From an uncultured Ruminococcus sp. (GTDB lineage: Bacteria; Bacillota; Clostridia; Oscillospirales; Ruminococcaceae): DNA of 7,365 nt. A program made the translations under genes and the position numbers. Of this stretch, positions 1-6,594 are shown piece by piece. How positions within the stretch are numbered: position 1 is the first letter of the stretch; every line of letters starts with the position of its first letter. The notes under the pieces are model-generated. The model was not told where the DNA came from and searched no databases. It was given only the letters and a program-made list of their open reading frames with translations. Location of the stretch: the NCBI GenBank assembly GCA_945867875.1, contig CAMBJF010000114.1, positions 1-7,365 of the forward strand, in the 5' to 3' direction.

Positions 1-24
1 GTGTATATCTTTAAGCTCCAGCAT
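1..24 (-). CDS. Start of a divergent gene, probably an ABC transporter ATPase (partial)
   Basis: Only the first eight codons are inside the window. Read on the minus strand from the ATG at 24-22 they give MLELKDIH, the kind of opening beta strand seen at the start of many ABC transporter ATP-binding subunits (known family pattern). An AAAGGA ribosome binding site lies at 39-34, nine bases ahead of the ATG, and a perfect consensus promoter sits further upstream at 108-80. Those two signals make a real gene start very likely. The product name rests on eight residues only and is a guess; any protein opening with a similar strand would fit. The gene is divergent from the flippase unit. Confidence 0.5.
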
Positions 25-79
25 TATTTTTCGTCCTTTCATCATAAAAGCATATATAAAAATAGTATTTCCTGTTATA

Positions 80-108
80 ATTATACTATGCAGATATATT
101 TTTGTCAA
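80..108 (-). promoter_or_regulatory. Perfect consensus sigma-A promoter for the leftward gene
   Basis: On the minus strand TTGACA (108-103) is followed by a 17-base spacer and TATAAT (85-80), an exact match to the housekeeping promoter consensus at optimal spacing. The predicted transcription start is near position 73, giving a 5' leader of about 48 bases before the ATG at 24. The -10 box lies in a near-palindromic stretch, GTTATAATTATAC (74-86), which could also hold an operator. No riboswitch-like structure was seen in the short leader. Confidence 0.8.
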
Positions 109-198
109 TATGAGGAGTATGAAAATAATATTAACCGCATTACATAAATATTTTCTGAAAAAACTTTGCGAATATCTATTCCATTCCGAGGAAAAATG

Positions 199-207
199 TG
201 ATATAAT
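199..207 (+). promoter_or_regulatory. Extended -10 promoter for the flippase/ABC unit
   Basis: TGATATAAT at 199-207 is a perfect -10 hexamer (202-207) with the TG extension that lets sigma-A promoters work with a poor -35. The hexamer 17 bases upstream, TTCCAT at 179-184, matches TTGACA poorly. The transcription start is predicted around 213-215, about 40 bases ahead of the ATG at 253. The promoter is much weaker on paper than the opposing leftward promoter. Confidence 0.5.
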
Positions 208-252
208 TACATTAATTATAGATACATCACTCAGTAAGGAATGGTCACGACA

Positions 253-1680
253 ATGAATAAATACAAAAAGCTGATGGGCAATACCATTATTTTCGGCATT
301 GGAAGCTTCGGAGCGAAATTCCTGGGCTTCTTTATGACGATGCTCTACACCCGCTGTATGACCGAGGCGGAATATTCCACGGCAGACCTTATCTACAACA
401 CCGTGAATGTTCTTGTTCCCCTTGTCACATTCAGTATGGCGGACGCTGTTATCCGCTTTGGAATGGACGGCGGCTATGACCCGAGAAAGGTATATACGGG
501 TGCAAACGTGAGCGTTCTTCTGGGTATGACTGTATTTATGCTGTTCACGCCCCTGCTCAGACTCAATTCCACTATCGGCAGCTATGTTTTCCTGCTCTAC
601 ATCTACTGCTACTTCTCCTGCTTCAGACAGATGGCTTCGCAGTTTGTCCGTGCAAGGGGATATGTGAAGCTTTTTGCCGCAGACGGCATACTTACCGTGC
701 TGGTGCAGGTCATAAGCAACCTTATCCTTATCTGGGGCTGCAAGCTTGGCGTTACGGGATATGTCGTTTCCTTTGTTGTGTCCGATGTGTGCTCCCTGCT
801 CTTCCTTACTGCGGTTGCGGGGCTTTACAAATATGTTGACGTGTTCTATATCGACAAAAAGGTCATCGGGGAGATGCTCCGCTTTTCCGCTCCGCTTATC
901 CCTACCTATCTTCTCTGGTGGGTGACCTCCGCATCTGACAGATGGTTCGTTGTAAATATGGTGGGCGCTACCGAAAACGGCATTTACTCCATTGCCTACA
1001 AGCTCCCCACACTGCTTATGCTTGTGACCACAATGTTCTATCAGGCGTGGCAGATGTCCTCTATCGAGGAACGAAACAGCAGGGGACTGGGCAAATTTTA
1101 CGAAACTGTTTTCGGGGCATATTCCTCTCTCCTGTACATCGCTGCGGCGGGACTTATAATGCTCTGCAAGCCTCTTACCCTTATCCTTACGGGCAACTCC
1201 GACACAAGCCGATTCAGCGAGGCTCAGACATTCACACCTATCCTCATTATCGCAATGATATTCCAGTGCTTCTGCCAGTTCCTTTCATCGGTATATACCA
1301 CTAAAAAGCGCTCGGTAAATTCCTGCGCAACTGCGTTTGTGGCGGCTGTGGTGAATTTGATCCTTAATTTCCTGCTCATTCCCCAGTATGGCGTGTGGGG
1401 AGCGGCTATCGCAACGGCGGCGGCATACTTTGCCTGCTTTGCGGTCAGACTTTTCGATGCAAGAAAATACATTTTCTTCCGTGTGGATTATTTCCGTTTT
1501 ATCGTCAACACCGTCATAATCCTGTTTATGTGCGTCATAACCGCAAAGCACCCCGATGTTTACTTGGTGGGACTTATCCTCGGCTTCATCGTGTGCCTTG
1601 TGTATAACTTTGACGCAGTTGTCAAGACCCTCCGCAAGCTTCTTTCAAGGGGCACCAAAAAAGAAAATGCGGCTGAGTAA
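253..1680 (+). CDS. MOP-superfamily (Wzx-like) polysaccharide/lipid-linked oligosaccharide flippase
   Basis: This is a 475-residue, almost wholly hydrophobic protein with about 12-14 predicted membrane helices, for example residues 11-31, 42-62, 83-103, 109-128, 141-162, 166-191, 329-348, 361-378, 381-398, 416-431 and 436-452. The opening (MNKYKKLMGNTIIFGIGSFG) with a basic N-terminus leading straight into helix 1, the 'P-x-YGVWGAAIATAAAY' segment near residues 377-392, and the length fit the polysaccharide biosynthesis/export family (Wzx, MurJ-related MOP superfamily). Members move undecaprenyl-linked glycans across the cytoplasmic membrane; the substrate here is unknown. I chose ATG 253 over ATG 241 because the AAGGA at 236-240 abuts 241 with no spacing but lies 12 bases from 253. 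The gene overlaps the downstream ABC gene by 14 bases. No glycosyltransferases or Wzy polymerase are in view, so the glycan pathway lies elsewhere. Isoleucine codons are mostly ATC, unlike the genes at the right end. Confidence 0.85.
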   Translation: MNKYKKLMGNTIIFGIGSFGAKFLGFFMTMLYTRCMTEAEYSTADLIYNTVNVLVPLVTFSMADAVIRFGMDGGYDPRKVYTGANVSVLLGMTVFMLFTPLLRLNSTIGSYVFLLYIYCYFSCFRQMASQFVRARGYVKLFAADGILTVLVQVISNLILIWGCKLGVTGYVVSFVVSDVCSLLFLTAVAGLYKYVDVFYIDKKVIGEMLRFSAPLIPTYLLWWVTSASDRWFVVNMVGATENGIYSIAYKLPTLLMLVTTMFYQAWQMSSIEERNSRGLGKFYETVFGAYSSLLYIAAAGLIMLCKPLTLILTGNSDTSRFSEAQTFTPILIIAMIFQCFCQFLSSVYTTKKRSVNSCATAFVAAVVNLILNFLLIPQYGVWGAAIATAAAYFACFAVRLFDARKYIFFRVDYFRFIVNTVIILFMCVITAKHPDVYLVGLILGFIVCLVYNFDAVVKTLRKLLSRGTKKENAAE

Positions 1681-2224
1681 CATCTCCAAAGCCTACGGCG
1701 GCATAACCGTTTTCGATAACTTTTCGGCGGAGCTGCCAAACGGGAAAATCACCCGTATAACAGGCAGCTCAGGCTGCGGCAAGACCACGCTTCTCCGCAT
1801 AATTTCGGGTCTTGAATCCTTTTCAGGGGATATTTCCAACAGACCCGAGGGAAAAATATCCGCAGTTTTCCAAGAGGACAGGCTTTTTGAAGAGCTTTCC
1901 GCCCTTGAAAACTGTCTCCTTGTGACAAAAAATCCGACTGCCCATATTCTTGCCGCACTCATTCGGACGGGGCTTGATAAAAAAGATATCCGCCGCCCTG
2001 TGAAAGAGCTTTCGGGCGGTATGAAGCGGAGAGCTGCCATTGTCAGGGCGCTGTGCCCAGATTTCGGAACATTGCTTCTTGATGAGCCTTTCAAGGGAAT
2101 TGACCGTGATAACGCTGTGAAAACGGCGGAGCTGATACGGGAAATGGCGGTGGGAAAAACTATTATAATAGTATCCCACGAGGCGGACTGTCCTCTCATT
2201 TCGGACATCACCCTTTCGCTGTAA
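1667..2224 (+). CDS. Short ABC transporter ATP-binding protein (NitT/TauT-like), orphan
   Basis: This 185-residue nucleotide-binding subunit has every catalytic motif in order: Walker A GSSGCGKTT (33-41), Q-loop Q69 in FQEDRL, signature LSGGM (115-119), Walker B LLLDE (136-140), D-loop GID (144-146) and switch histidine H171. The FQEDRL context recalls the nitrate/sulfonate/taurine-type ATPases, which energise uptake with a separate permease and binding protein. It is short (family members are commonly 230-260 aa): it ends soon after the H-loop and has a compact helical subdomain between Q69 and L115. The start at 1667 gives the canonical 'MRLSNISKAYGG' opening. The frame is open further upstream, but only inside the flippase gene. 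The gene overlaps the flippase by 14 bases and has no well-spaced Shine-Dalgarno (AAGGGG at 1647-1652 is 14 bases away), suggesting translational coupling. No permease or binding protein is nearby, so its partner is unknown. Confidence 0.85.
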   Translation: MRLSNISKAYGGITVFDNFSAELPNGKITRITGSSGCGKTTLLRIISGLESFSGDISNRPEGKISAVFQEDRLFEELSALENCLLVTKNPTAHILAALIRTGLDKKDIRRPVKELSGGMKRRAAIVRALCPDFGTLLLDEPFKGIDRDNAVKTAELIREMAVGKTIIIVSHEADCPLISDITLSL

Positions 2225-2229
2225 AAATG

Positions 2230-2306
2230 CACAAAAAATAATTTGAAATTTTACGGGAATTTTCATAGAAAATAGCATTTTCTATGGACATTCCCGTGTT
2301 TTTGTG
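2230..2306 (+). terminator. Large nested inverted repeat after the ABC gene, possible terminator/operator
   Basis: ACGGGAAT (2253-2260) pairs with ATTCCCGT (2290-2297), and inside it CATAGAAAAT (2264-2273) pairs with ATTTTCTATG (2277-2286) across the loop AGC. The two stems are separated by a 3x3 internal loop. An outer pair, CACAAAAA (2230-2237) with TTTTTGTG (2299-2306), adds a third symmetric arm. The inner hairpin followed by TTTTT (2299-2303) can act as an intrinsic terminator for the flippase/ABC unit. The right arm also contains the -35 box of the next promoter, so the same sequence could be an operator. The repeat itself is exact; its function is inferred. Confidence 0.6.
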
Positions 2307-2313
2307 TTAGAAT
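2285..2313 (+). promoter_or_regulatory. Promoter of the FN3 giant gene
   Basis: TGGACA (2285-2290, five of six matches to TTGACA) is separated by 17 bases from TAGAAT (2308-2313, five of six matches to TATAAT). The predicted start is near 2320, giving a leader of about 49 bases to the ATG at 2369. The -35 box falls in the right arm of the inverted repeat at 2253-2297, so a DNA-binding protein on that dyad would block RNA polymerase. Confidence 0.6.
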
Positions 2314-2368
2314 ATATATGTATAACTATCGCTATTTACAAATTTTACATAGATAGGACGGTCTGGTT

Positions 2369-5300
2369 ATGGATTTCAATACTCAGAGAAAAATAGTCAG
2401 GAAGCTTGAAGAGGCAGGGAAAAATCCTCTGCTTTTCCTGCCCTGCATTATTGCGAAATATGCGGTGATATTGTTTATGTCGGCGTGCCGCAGTGTGGAT
2501 ATGGCGCTGTCGGACAGGGACGGAAATTTCCTTGGAATAAAGCGGACTGAAAAGGTACACAAAGTATATCCCGATGTGCCTGTTCCCGAAATGAATACAT
2601 ATGAAGTGAAAAAGCCTGCGAAAAAACAGTCTCTGCCCTATCGTCCGTTTTGGCAGAGGGCAATGTCACTGCTCCTTGCGCTTTCTTTTGTGGCTATGAG
2701 CTCGGAGATAACAGCAAGTGCGGATACAGTTTCCCTTATGAAATATGTGGCTGATGCAAAGCAGAGCATCACTGCCGCAGAGCTCCAGCCCCTCCGTTCC
2801 TCAATTTACGAGGCTGACCTTTACACAAATTATGTTAATAGTGACGATTATGCTTTGCAGATAGAAAGCGGCGCATTCAACGGTATGCCCGAACTTACCA
2901 CCATTACTCTCGGTTATTCCACGGGAATGTCCGTAGGCAGCAACAATTTCACAAACATTGCTCCCGATGCCACTGCATATATCCGTACCGCAAGCAAGGA
3001 CGAATACAATTATGCGGCTTCAAAAATTTCAAGCACAGCCGTTGCAAAGGTGTGGGACTACAACGGTCAGACATACAGCGAGATACCCAAGGATATCCCC
3101 GCACTTACCGCATACAGCGGTGTGGGCAAAGTTATTCTCAAATGGAACAACATAACTCCCGAGCCTGACGGATATGCAGTATATACATATTCAAACGGAA
3201 GATACGACGTAAAACCCACTATCATCACAACCGACACGGCAACGCAAAATGACGCGTCAAGAAACCGGTGCACCGCTGAGATAGCAGGCGTTTCGGGAAA
3301 GTCGCAGATATATGCGATAAGAGCTTTCAGAAGTGTTTCACCCGATTATGACGGCGATGGCACACCCGATGTAAGTGTTCCTCTTTACAGCAAGCGCTTC
3401 ACACGTTCGGGCAGCGCAGCTCCTCTCACAGCAGGAAAGCCCGACATTGCCGTTTCAATGAGCAATAAGACTGCGACCGTAAATATCTCCCTTGCATCAA
3501 ACGCTTCCGCACCATCATACATCGTGCTTTTCTGCAAGGACGAGGGGGAGAGCTTCTATTCTCCAAGGCTCAAAATAACTCCGTCCCAGATGACAAACGG
3601 CGTTTATTCCTTTGAAGACACAAAGGCGTTCACGGGAACAGGCGTGCGTTCATATGTTGCGGTTGCTTATTATGATGTTATGAACCGTGACGGCTCGCTG
3701 CTTACAAGTCAGTATGTGTTCCCCGAAAAGGACACGGCGACTACCGAATACACCACCACACGCTCCGCAGAGAAAAAGATAACCGATGCGGTGCTCAATT
3801 CCCCCACAGACCTTGATGTGACGCTTTCGCCTGACGGAAGTATGTGGACGCTCACTTGGAAGCGCCCCGAGGGTACATCAAATTTCGATGTTTACTACAG
3901 CGTTACCGCCAACGGCAGACCGATAATCGCCGAGACAAGCAGATATACAAGCGATTTCGCAAGGGTAAATGTTAATGACCCAAATATCAAATCGGGCGAG
4001 AATGTTGAATTTGCGGTAACTGCCCACGCCGACGGAATGACAAGCGGTGCGCCTGTGAAATATACGGTTGAGATAAATTCCCTCAACAGCGTGAAGCTCA
4101 ACAGTGTTCAGGGCGGCAACGGCAGAGCTGTGATCAATTTCACCGCTCACAAGGGCACAAATCTTTATACTGTTAAACTTGTTCACACCGATGAAAACGG
4201 CACCGAAAGAACGGATTATGTGAAGATAAGCGAGGACGACTGCACAAAGTCGGGCAATGACCTTATCTACAGCCTCGAAGGGCTCACAAATGATGTGACA
4301 TACAAGATATCCGTTTCCTCTGACGCATCAACAGCTATTTACAGCTCCGGCGTTATGTCCGTGACACCCTCTCAAGCTCCCCAGCCCCCTGCGACTGTCA
4401 CCGCAAAGCCCCTTGAAAACAGCGCAGTCATTTCGTGGGATATTGCTTACAAGGACGGCACAACTGAACCTGTTGACGGCTATTTTGTCAGCATCATAAA
4501 GGAATCGGGACAGGTGGTTATTGCCGATGAAAAGGTGGAGGGGCTCAACAGCTACACTCCCAAGCAGAAGCTTGAAAATGACGTTAATTACTATGCATCT
4601 GTAAAATCATATATCGTTATCGGCAGCGATGCTCCTATCACAAGCGTTACGGCGACACGCTCCGAGCTTTTCACCCCTACCGTTCAGGTTGACGATGTTC
4701 TGAACCTCACAGTCACCCCCTCGGGCAAGACCATAAATGTAAGCTGGAGTGCTGTTAAGGGTGCTGCGGGATATATCCTTACAAGAACATCTCCCGACGG
4801 CTCATCAAGCGAAATTTACAAGGGTACTCAGACCTCATACATCGACATCTATGTTGACAACAACACAGATTATTCCTACAAAGTTATGGCGTACAGAACC
4901 GTTGACGGCAAGGATTATATTGGTGAGTACAGCTCCGAGCAGAGAGGCAGGATAAGCTTCACTCTCAGCTCCGTTCAGGGACTGACAGCCACAGGCGGCG
5001 ATGGAAGCATTACCCTCAAATGGGACAAGGTTGACGGTGCTGACGGCTACTATGTTCAGTATTCTCAGAAAAATGCCGACAGCTGGAGCACTATTGCCAA
5101 TGTGGGCGGAACTGAGTTTACCCACACAGGTCTTAAAAATGGCGATGTTTATGATTACCGCATAATCCCATTTACCGTTATAAACAACAAGGAGACCGCT
5201 TCCGATGCATATGCTCAGAAGGTAACAGGCAAGGCGGGCATCAATCTCCCTGCTCCTGCTGATTTCACAGCAACGGCAGGTGACGGACAGATAACACTCA

Positions 5301-6448
5301 GCTGGACTGCCGTCAAGGGTGCAGAGGGCTACTGCGTATATCTTGTTGCGGGCAACGGTTCCAAGTATCTCCTTGACAAGGTTAGCAAGACCACTGCTAT
5401 ACATACAAATCTTTCCAATAACTCCACATACACATATTCCGTATGTGCATACAAATATGTTGGCGAGAACCTTGTGGAGGGCGATTTCTCCGTTAACAGA
5501 ACTGCAACCGTGGGCGTTGTGCTGAATGCTCCCACCGATGTTACAGCCGCTGCGGGAGCCGAGCAGATCTCCCTTAGCTGGAAAAAGTCCGACGGAGCTG
5601 AGGGATATGTGGTTTATTCCTACAATATGGCTCAGATGTCCTTTGCACCTGTGGGAATAGTCACAAACACAAGCTTTGTCCACACAGGTCTTACCGCAGG
5701 CAGAGAGTACACCTATATGATTGCTGCATACAAGAATGTAAACGGCAGCGTGGTATATTCGGGCTACTCACTTGCAGTTACCGCCACTCCCACAGCCGCT
5801 TCGGACGGCAAAAAGCCCACTGACAACAGCAATACTGAGGCAGGCGATTACCGCATTTACATCACGGGAACCACCCCCTATGGAATGTCAAACAGCAACA
5901 TAATCTCTGCCTTTGCAGGCAAGGGTGCATTCAATACTGATATCGACGTCAGATTTACTCTCAGCCCCGACACGGTAACGGCTGTTCAGGGCGTTCTGAA
6001 TTTCTACGGCGAGGGACTTGAAAGCTTCCTCATCTATCCTATGGACATTGCGATATACAACGCCGGAACGGATACCAAGGCAACTATCAACGAGGGCTAT
6101 TATATGACCCTCACGATTCCCGTTCCCGATGAGTTTATACCATACGCTGACCATATTTCCGTTGTCCACGTTTCCGACCTGGGACAGCTTGAGATACTCC
6201 CCGCTATCCACGTTAATGTGGGCGGCGTTGAGTGTATGCAGTTTACCGCAAACAGCTTCTCACCATATGCATTCGTGGTATATCTTCCCGAGATTGGCGA
6301 GGACACCAGTGCAGGAACACCCGTTTCCGCACAGGGCACTGCTCAGACAGGCAGTGCTGCGGCAGTCGCTGCATTCAGAAACACATATCTTCCTGAGCTT
6401 TGCAGACGCAGAGCAAGGAACAAGGTTTATAGAATGATCGGAAGATAA
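2369..6448 (+). CDS. Giant secreted multi-FN3 protein with LRR_5-like segment and C-terminal beta domain
   Basis: This 1359-residue extracellular protein is probably adhesive or a scaffold; no catalytic motif was seen. Order: a cytosolic-type extension (1-93) with a hydrophobic stretch at 20-39; a signal helix (about 95-110) ending in ASA, with predicted cleavage after A118; a BspA/LRR_5-like segment (about 155-205, 'IESGAFNGMPELTTITL'); and about nine FN3-like domains near 243-345, 350-465, 476-570, 571-668, 670-768, 774-862, 866-955, 957-1049 and 1051-1142. A polar linker and a beta-rich C-terminal domain (about 1160-1306) follow. Core strand-B tryptophans sit at 259, 497, 690, 793, 885, 979 and 1071. 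A DxDxDG loop (326-334) lies in the first FN3. The tail (1307-1359) is Ala/Thr/Gly-rich, then basic (RRRAR at 1346-1350), with no LPXTG motif, membrane helix, dockerin or SLH domain. ATG 2369 has an AGGAC site at 2355-2359, nine bases away. The alternative ATG 2591 would give an ordinary signal peptide but has no Shine-Dalgarno. The gene is monocistronic, with its own promoter and terminator. Confidence 0.85.
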   Translation: MDFNTQRKIVRKLEEAGKNPLLFLPCIIAKYAVILFMSACRSVDMALSDRDGNFLGIKRTEKVHKVYPDVPVPEMNTYEVKKPAKKQSLPYRPFWQRAMSLLLALSFVAMSSEITASADTVSLMKYVADAKQSITAAELQPLRSSIYEADLYTNYVNSDDYALQIESGAFNGMPELTTITLGYSTGMSVGSNNFTNIAPDATAYIRTASKDEYNYAASKISSTAVAKVWDYNGQTYSEIPKDIPALTAYSGVGKVILKWNNITPEPDGYAVYTYSNGRYDVKPTIITTDTATQNDASRNRCTAEIAGVSGKSQIYAIRAFRSVSPDYDGDGTPDVSVPLYSKRFTRSGSAAPLTAGKPDIAVSMSNKTATVNISLASNASAPSYIVLFCKDEGESFYSPRLKITPSQMTNGVYSFEDTKAFTGTGVRSYVAVAYYDVMNRDGSLLTSQYVFPEKDTATTEYTTTRSAEKKITDAVLNSPTDLDVTLSPDGSMWTLTWKRPEGTSNFDVYYSVTANGRPIIAETSRYTSDFARVNVNDPNIKSGENVEFAVTAHADGMTSGAPVKYTVEINSLNSVKLNSVQGGNGRAVINFTAHKGTNLYTVKLVHTDENGTERTDYVKISEDDCTKSGNDLIYSLEGLTNDVTYKISVSSDASTAIYSSGVMSVTPSQAPQPPATVTAKPLENSAVISWDIAYKDGTTEPVDGYFVSIIKESGQVVIADEKVEGLNSYTPKQKLENDVNYYASVKSYIVIGSDAPITSVTATRSELFTPTVQVDDVLNLTVTPSGKTINVSWSAVKGAAGYILTRTSPDGSSSEIYKGTQTSYIDIYVDNNTDYSYKVMAYRTVDGKDYIGEYSSEQRGRISFTLSSVQGLTATGGDGSITLKWDKVDGADGYYVQYSQKNADSWSTIANVGGTEFTHTGLKNGDVYDYRIIPFTVINNKETASDAYAQKVTGKAGINLPAPADFTATAGDGQITLSWTAVKGAEGYCVYLVAGNGSKYLLDKVSKTTAIHTNLSNNSTYTYSVCAYKYVGENLVEGDFSVNRTATVGVVLNAPTDVTAAAGAEQISLSWKKSDGAEGYVVYSYNMAQMSFAPVGIVTNTSFVHTGLTAGREYTYMIAAYKNVNGSVVYSGYSLAVTATPTAASDGKKPTDNSNTEAGDYRIYITGTTPYGMSNSNIISAFAGKGAFNTDIDVRFTLSPDTVTAVQGVLNFYGEGLESFLIYPMDIAIYNAGTDTKATINEGYYMTLTIPVPDEFIPYADHISVVHVSDLGQLEILPAIHVNVGGVECMQFTANSFSPYAFVVYLPEIGEDTSAGTPVSAQGTAQTGSAAAVAAFRNTYLPELCRRRARNKVYRMIGR
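4688..5794 (+). repeat. Tandem array of four closely related FN3 domains
   Basis: Residues 774-1142 of the FN3 protein form four tandem domains with a near-constant period: the conserved tryptophans at 793, 885, 979 and 1071 are 92, 94 and 92 residues apart. Each has a W-x-x-x-x-G-A-x-GY strand B/C segment and a closing 'AYxxVxG' F-G hairpin or a close variant. The DNA of the units has diverged, with synonymous and non-synonymous changes throughout, so this is an old duplication rather than a recent one. The first five FN3 domains are more divergent and irregular in length. Confidence 0.7.
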
Positions 6449-6462
6449 TTTGATATGATATG

Positions 6463-6498
6463 AAAAATCACTCTCTGAGATCAGGGAGTGATTTTTTT
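6463..6498 (+). terminator. Rho-independent terminator of the FN3 gene
   Basis: AAAAATCACTC (6463-6473) pairs perfectly with GAGTGATTTTT (6486-6496). TCTG/CAGG extends the stem (one T-G wobble) to 15 pairs closing on the loop AGAT (6478-6481). The T run continues to 6498. It begins 15 bases after the stop codon and separates the FN3 gene from the HTH operon. The A run on the left arm would also let it work on the minus strand. Confidence 0.92.
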
Positions 6499-6519
6499 AT
6501 GCAAAAACGGAAAGTGTAC

Positions 6520-6548
6520 TTGACATTTGCAAATGACTGTGTTATAAT
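6520..6548 (+). promoter_or_regulatory. Perfect consensus promoter of the HTH/membrane-protein operon
   Basis: TTGACA (6520-6525), a 17-base spacer and TATAAT (6543-6548) match the sigma-A consensus exactly. A TG at 6540-6541 adds an extended -10. Such a strong promoter in front of a small repressor-like gene suggests it is held in check by a regulator, and the dyad covering the -10 box offers the site. The transcription start is predicted near 6555. Confidence 0.88.
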
Positions 6549-6578
6549 AATGGAAAGCGAGCTTTACGTTATTATAAC
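6541..6578. promoter_or_regulatory. 38-bp dyad over the -10 box, probable autoregulatory operator
   Basis: GTTATAATAA (6541-6550) is mirrored exactly by TTATTATAAC (6569-6578), and inside it AAAGC (6554-6558) is mirrored by GCTTT (6561-6565). All arms share one centre at 6559/6560. The left arm contains the TATAAT of the operon promoter and the right arm ends directly before the AAGGAG ribosome binding site. As DNA this is a plausible operator for the Xre-type regulator encoded just downstream (family members usually autoregulate). In RNA only the inner AAAGC/GCTTT hairpin would be transcribed whole, since the left arm lies mostly upstream of the predicted start. Confidence 0.65.
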
Positions 6579-6594
6579 AAGGAGCTGATGCAAA

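Noticed and set aside
241..252. ATG at 241 as the flippase start.
   Set aside because: It directly abuts the AAGGA site with no spacing. ATG 253 gives a more typical flippase opening and a possible, if long, spacing.
119..256. 45-codon open frame upstream of the flippase ending in ATGA overlap with its start, with GAGGAG at 112-117.
   Set aside because: The GAGGAG is only one base from the ATG, the frame runs through the flippase promoter at 199-207, and the AT-rich codons show no coding bias. The overlap is probably chance.
1556..1666. Longer N-terminus for the ABC ATPase starting at 1556.
   Set aside because: The extra residues lie wholly within the flippase gene, have no domain meaning, and the canonical ABC opening begins at 1667.
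4835..5683. 282-codon open frame on the minus strand inside the FN3 gene.
   Set aside because: It is a shadow of the strongly biased plus-strand codons of the FN3 repeats. There is no ribosome binding site or recognisable domain, and the plus-strand reading is clearly coding.
4688..5794. CRISPR-like or recent tandem DNA repeats.
   Set aside because: The periodicity is at protein level (FN3 domains). The nucleotide sequences of the units are diverged and have no repeat-spacer structure.
6300..6448. Frameshift hiding an LPXTG sorting signal at the C-terminus of the FN3 protein.
   Set aside because: Both other plus-strand frames were read and neither contains an LPXTG motif with a following hydrophobic helix.
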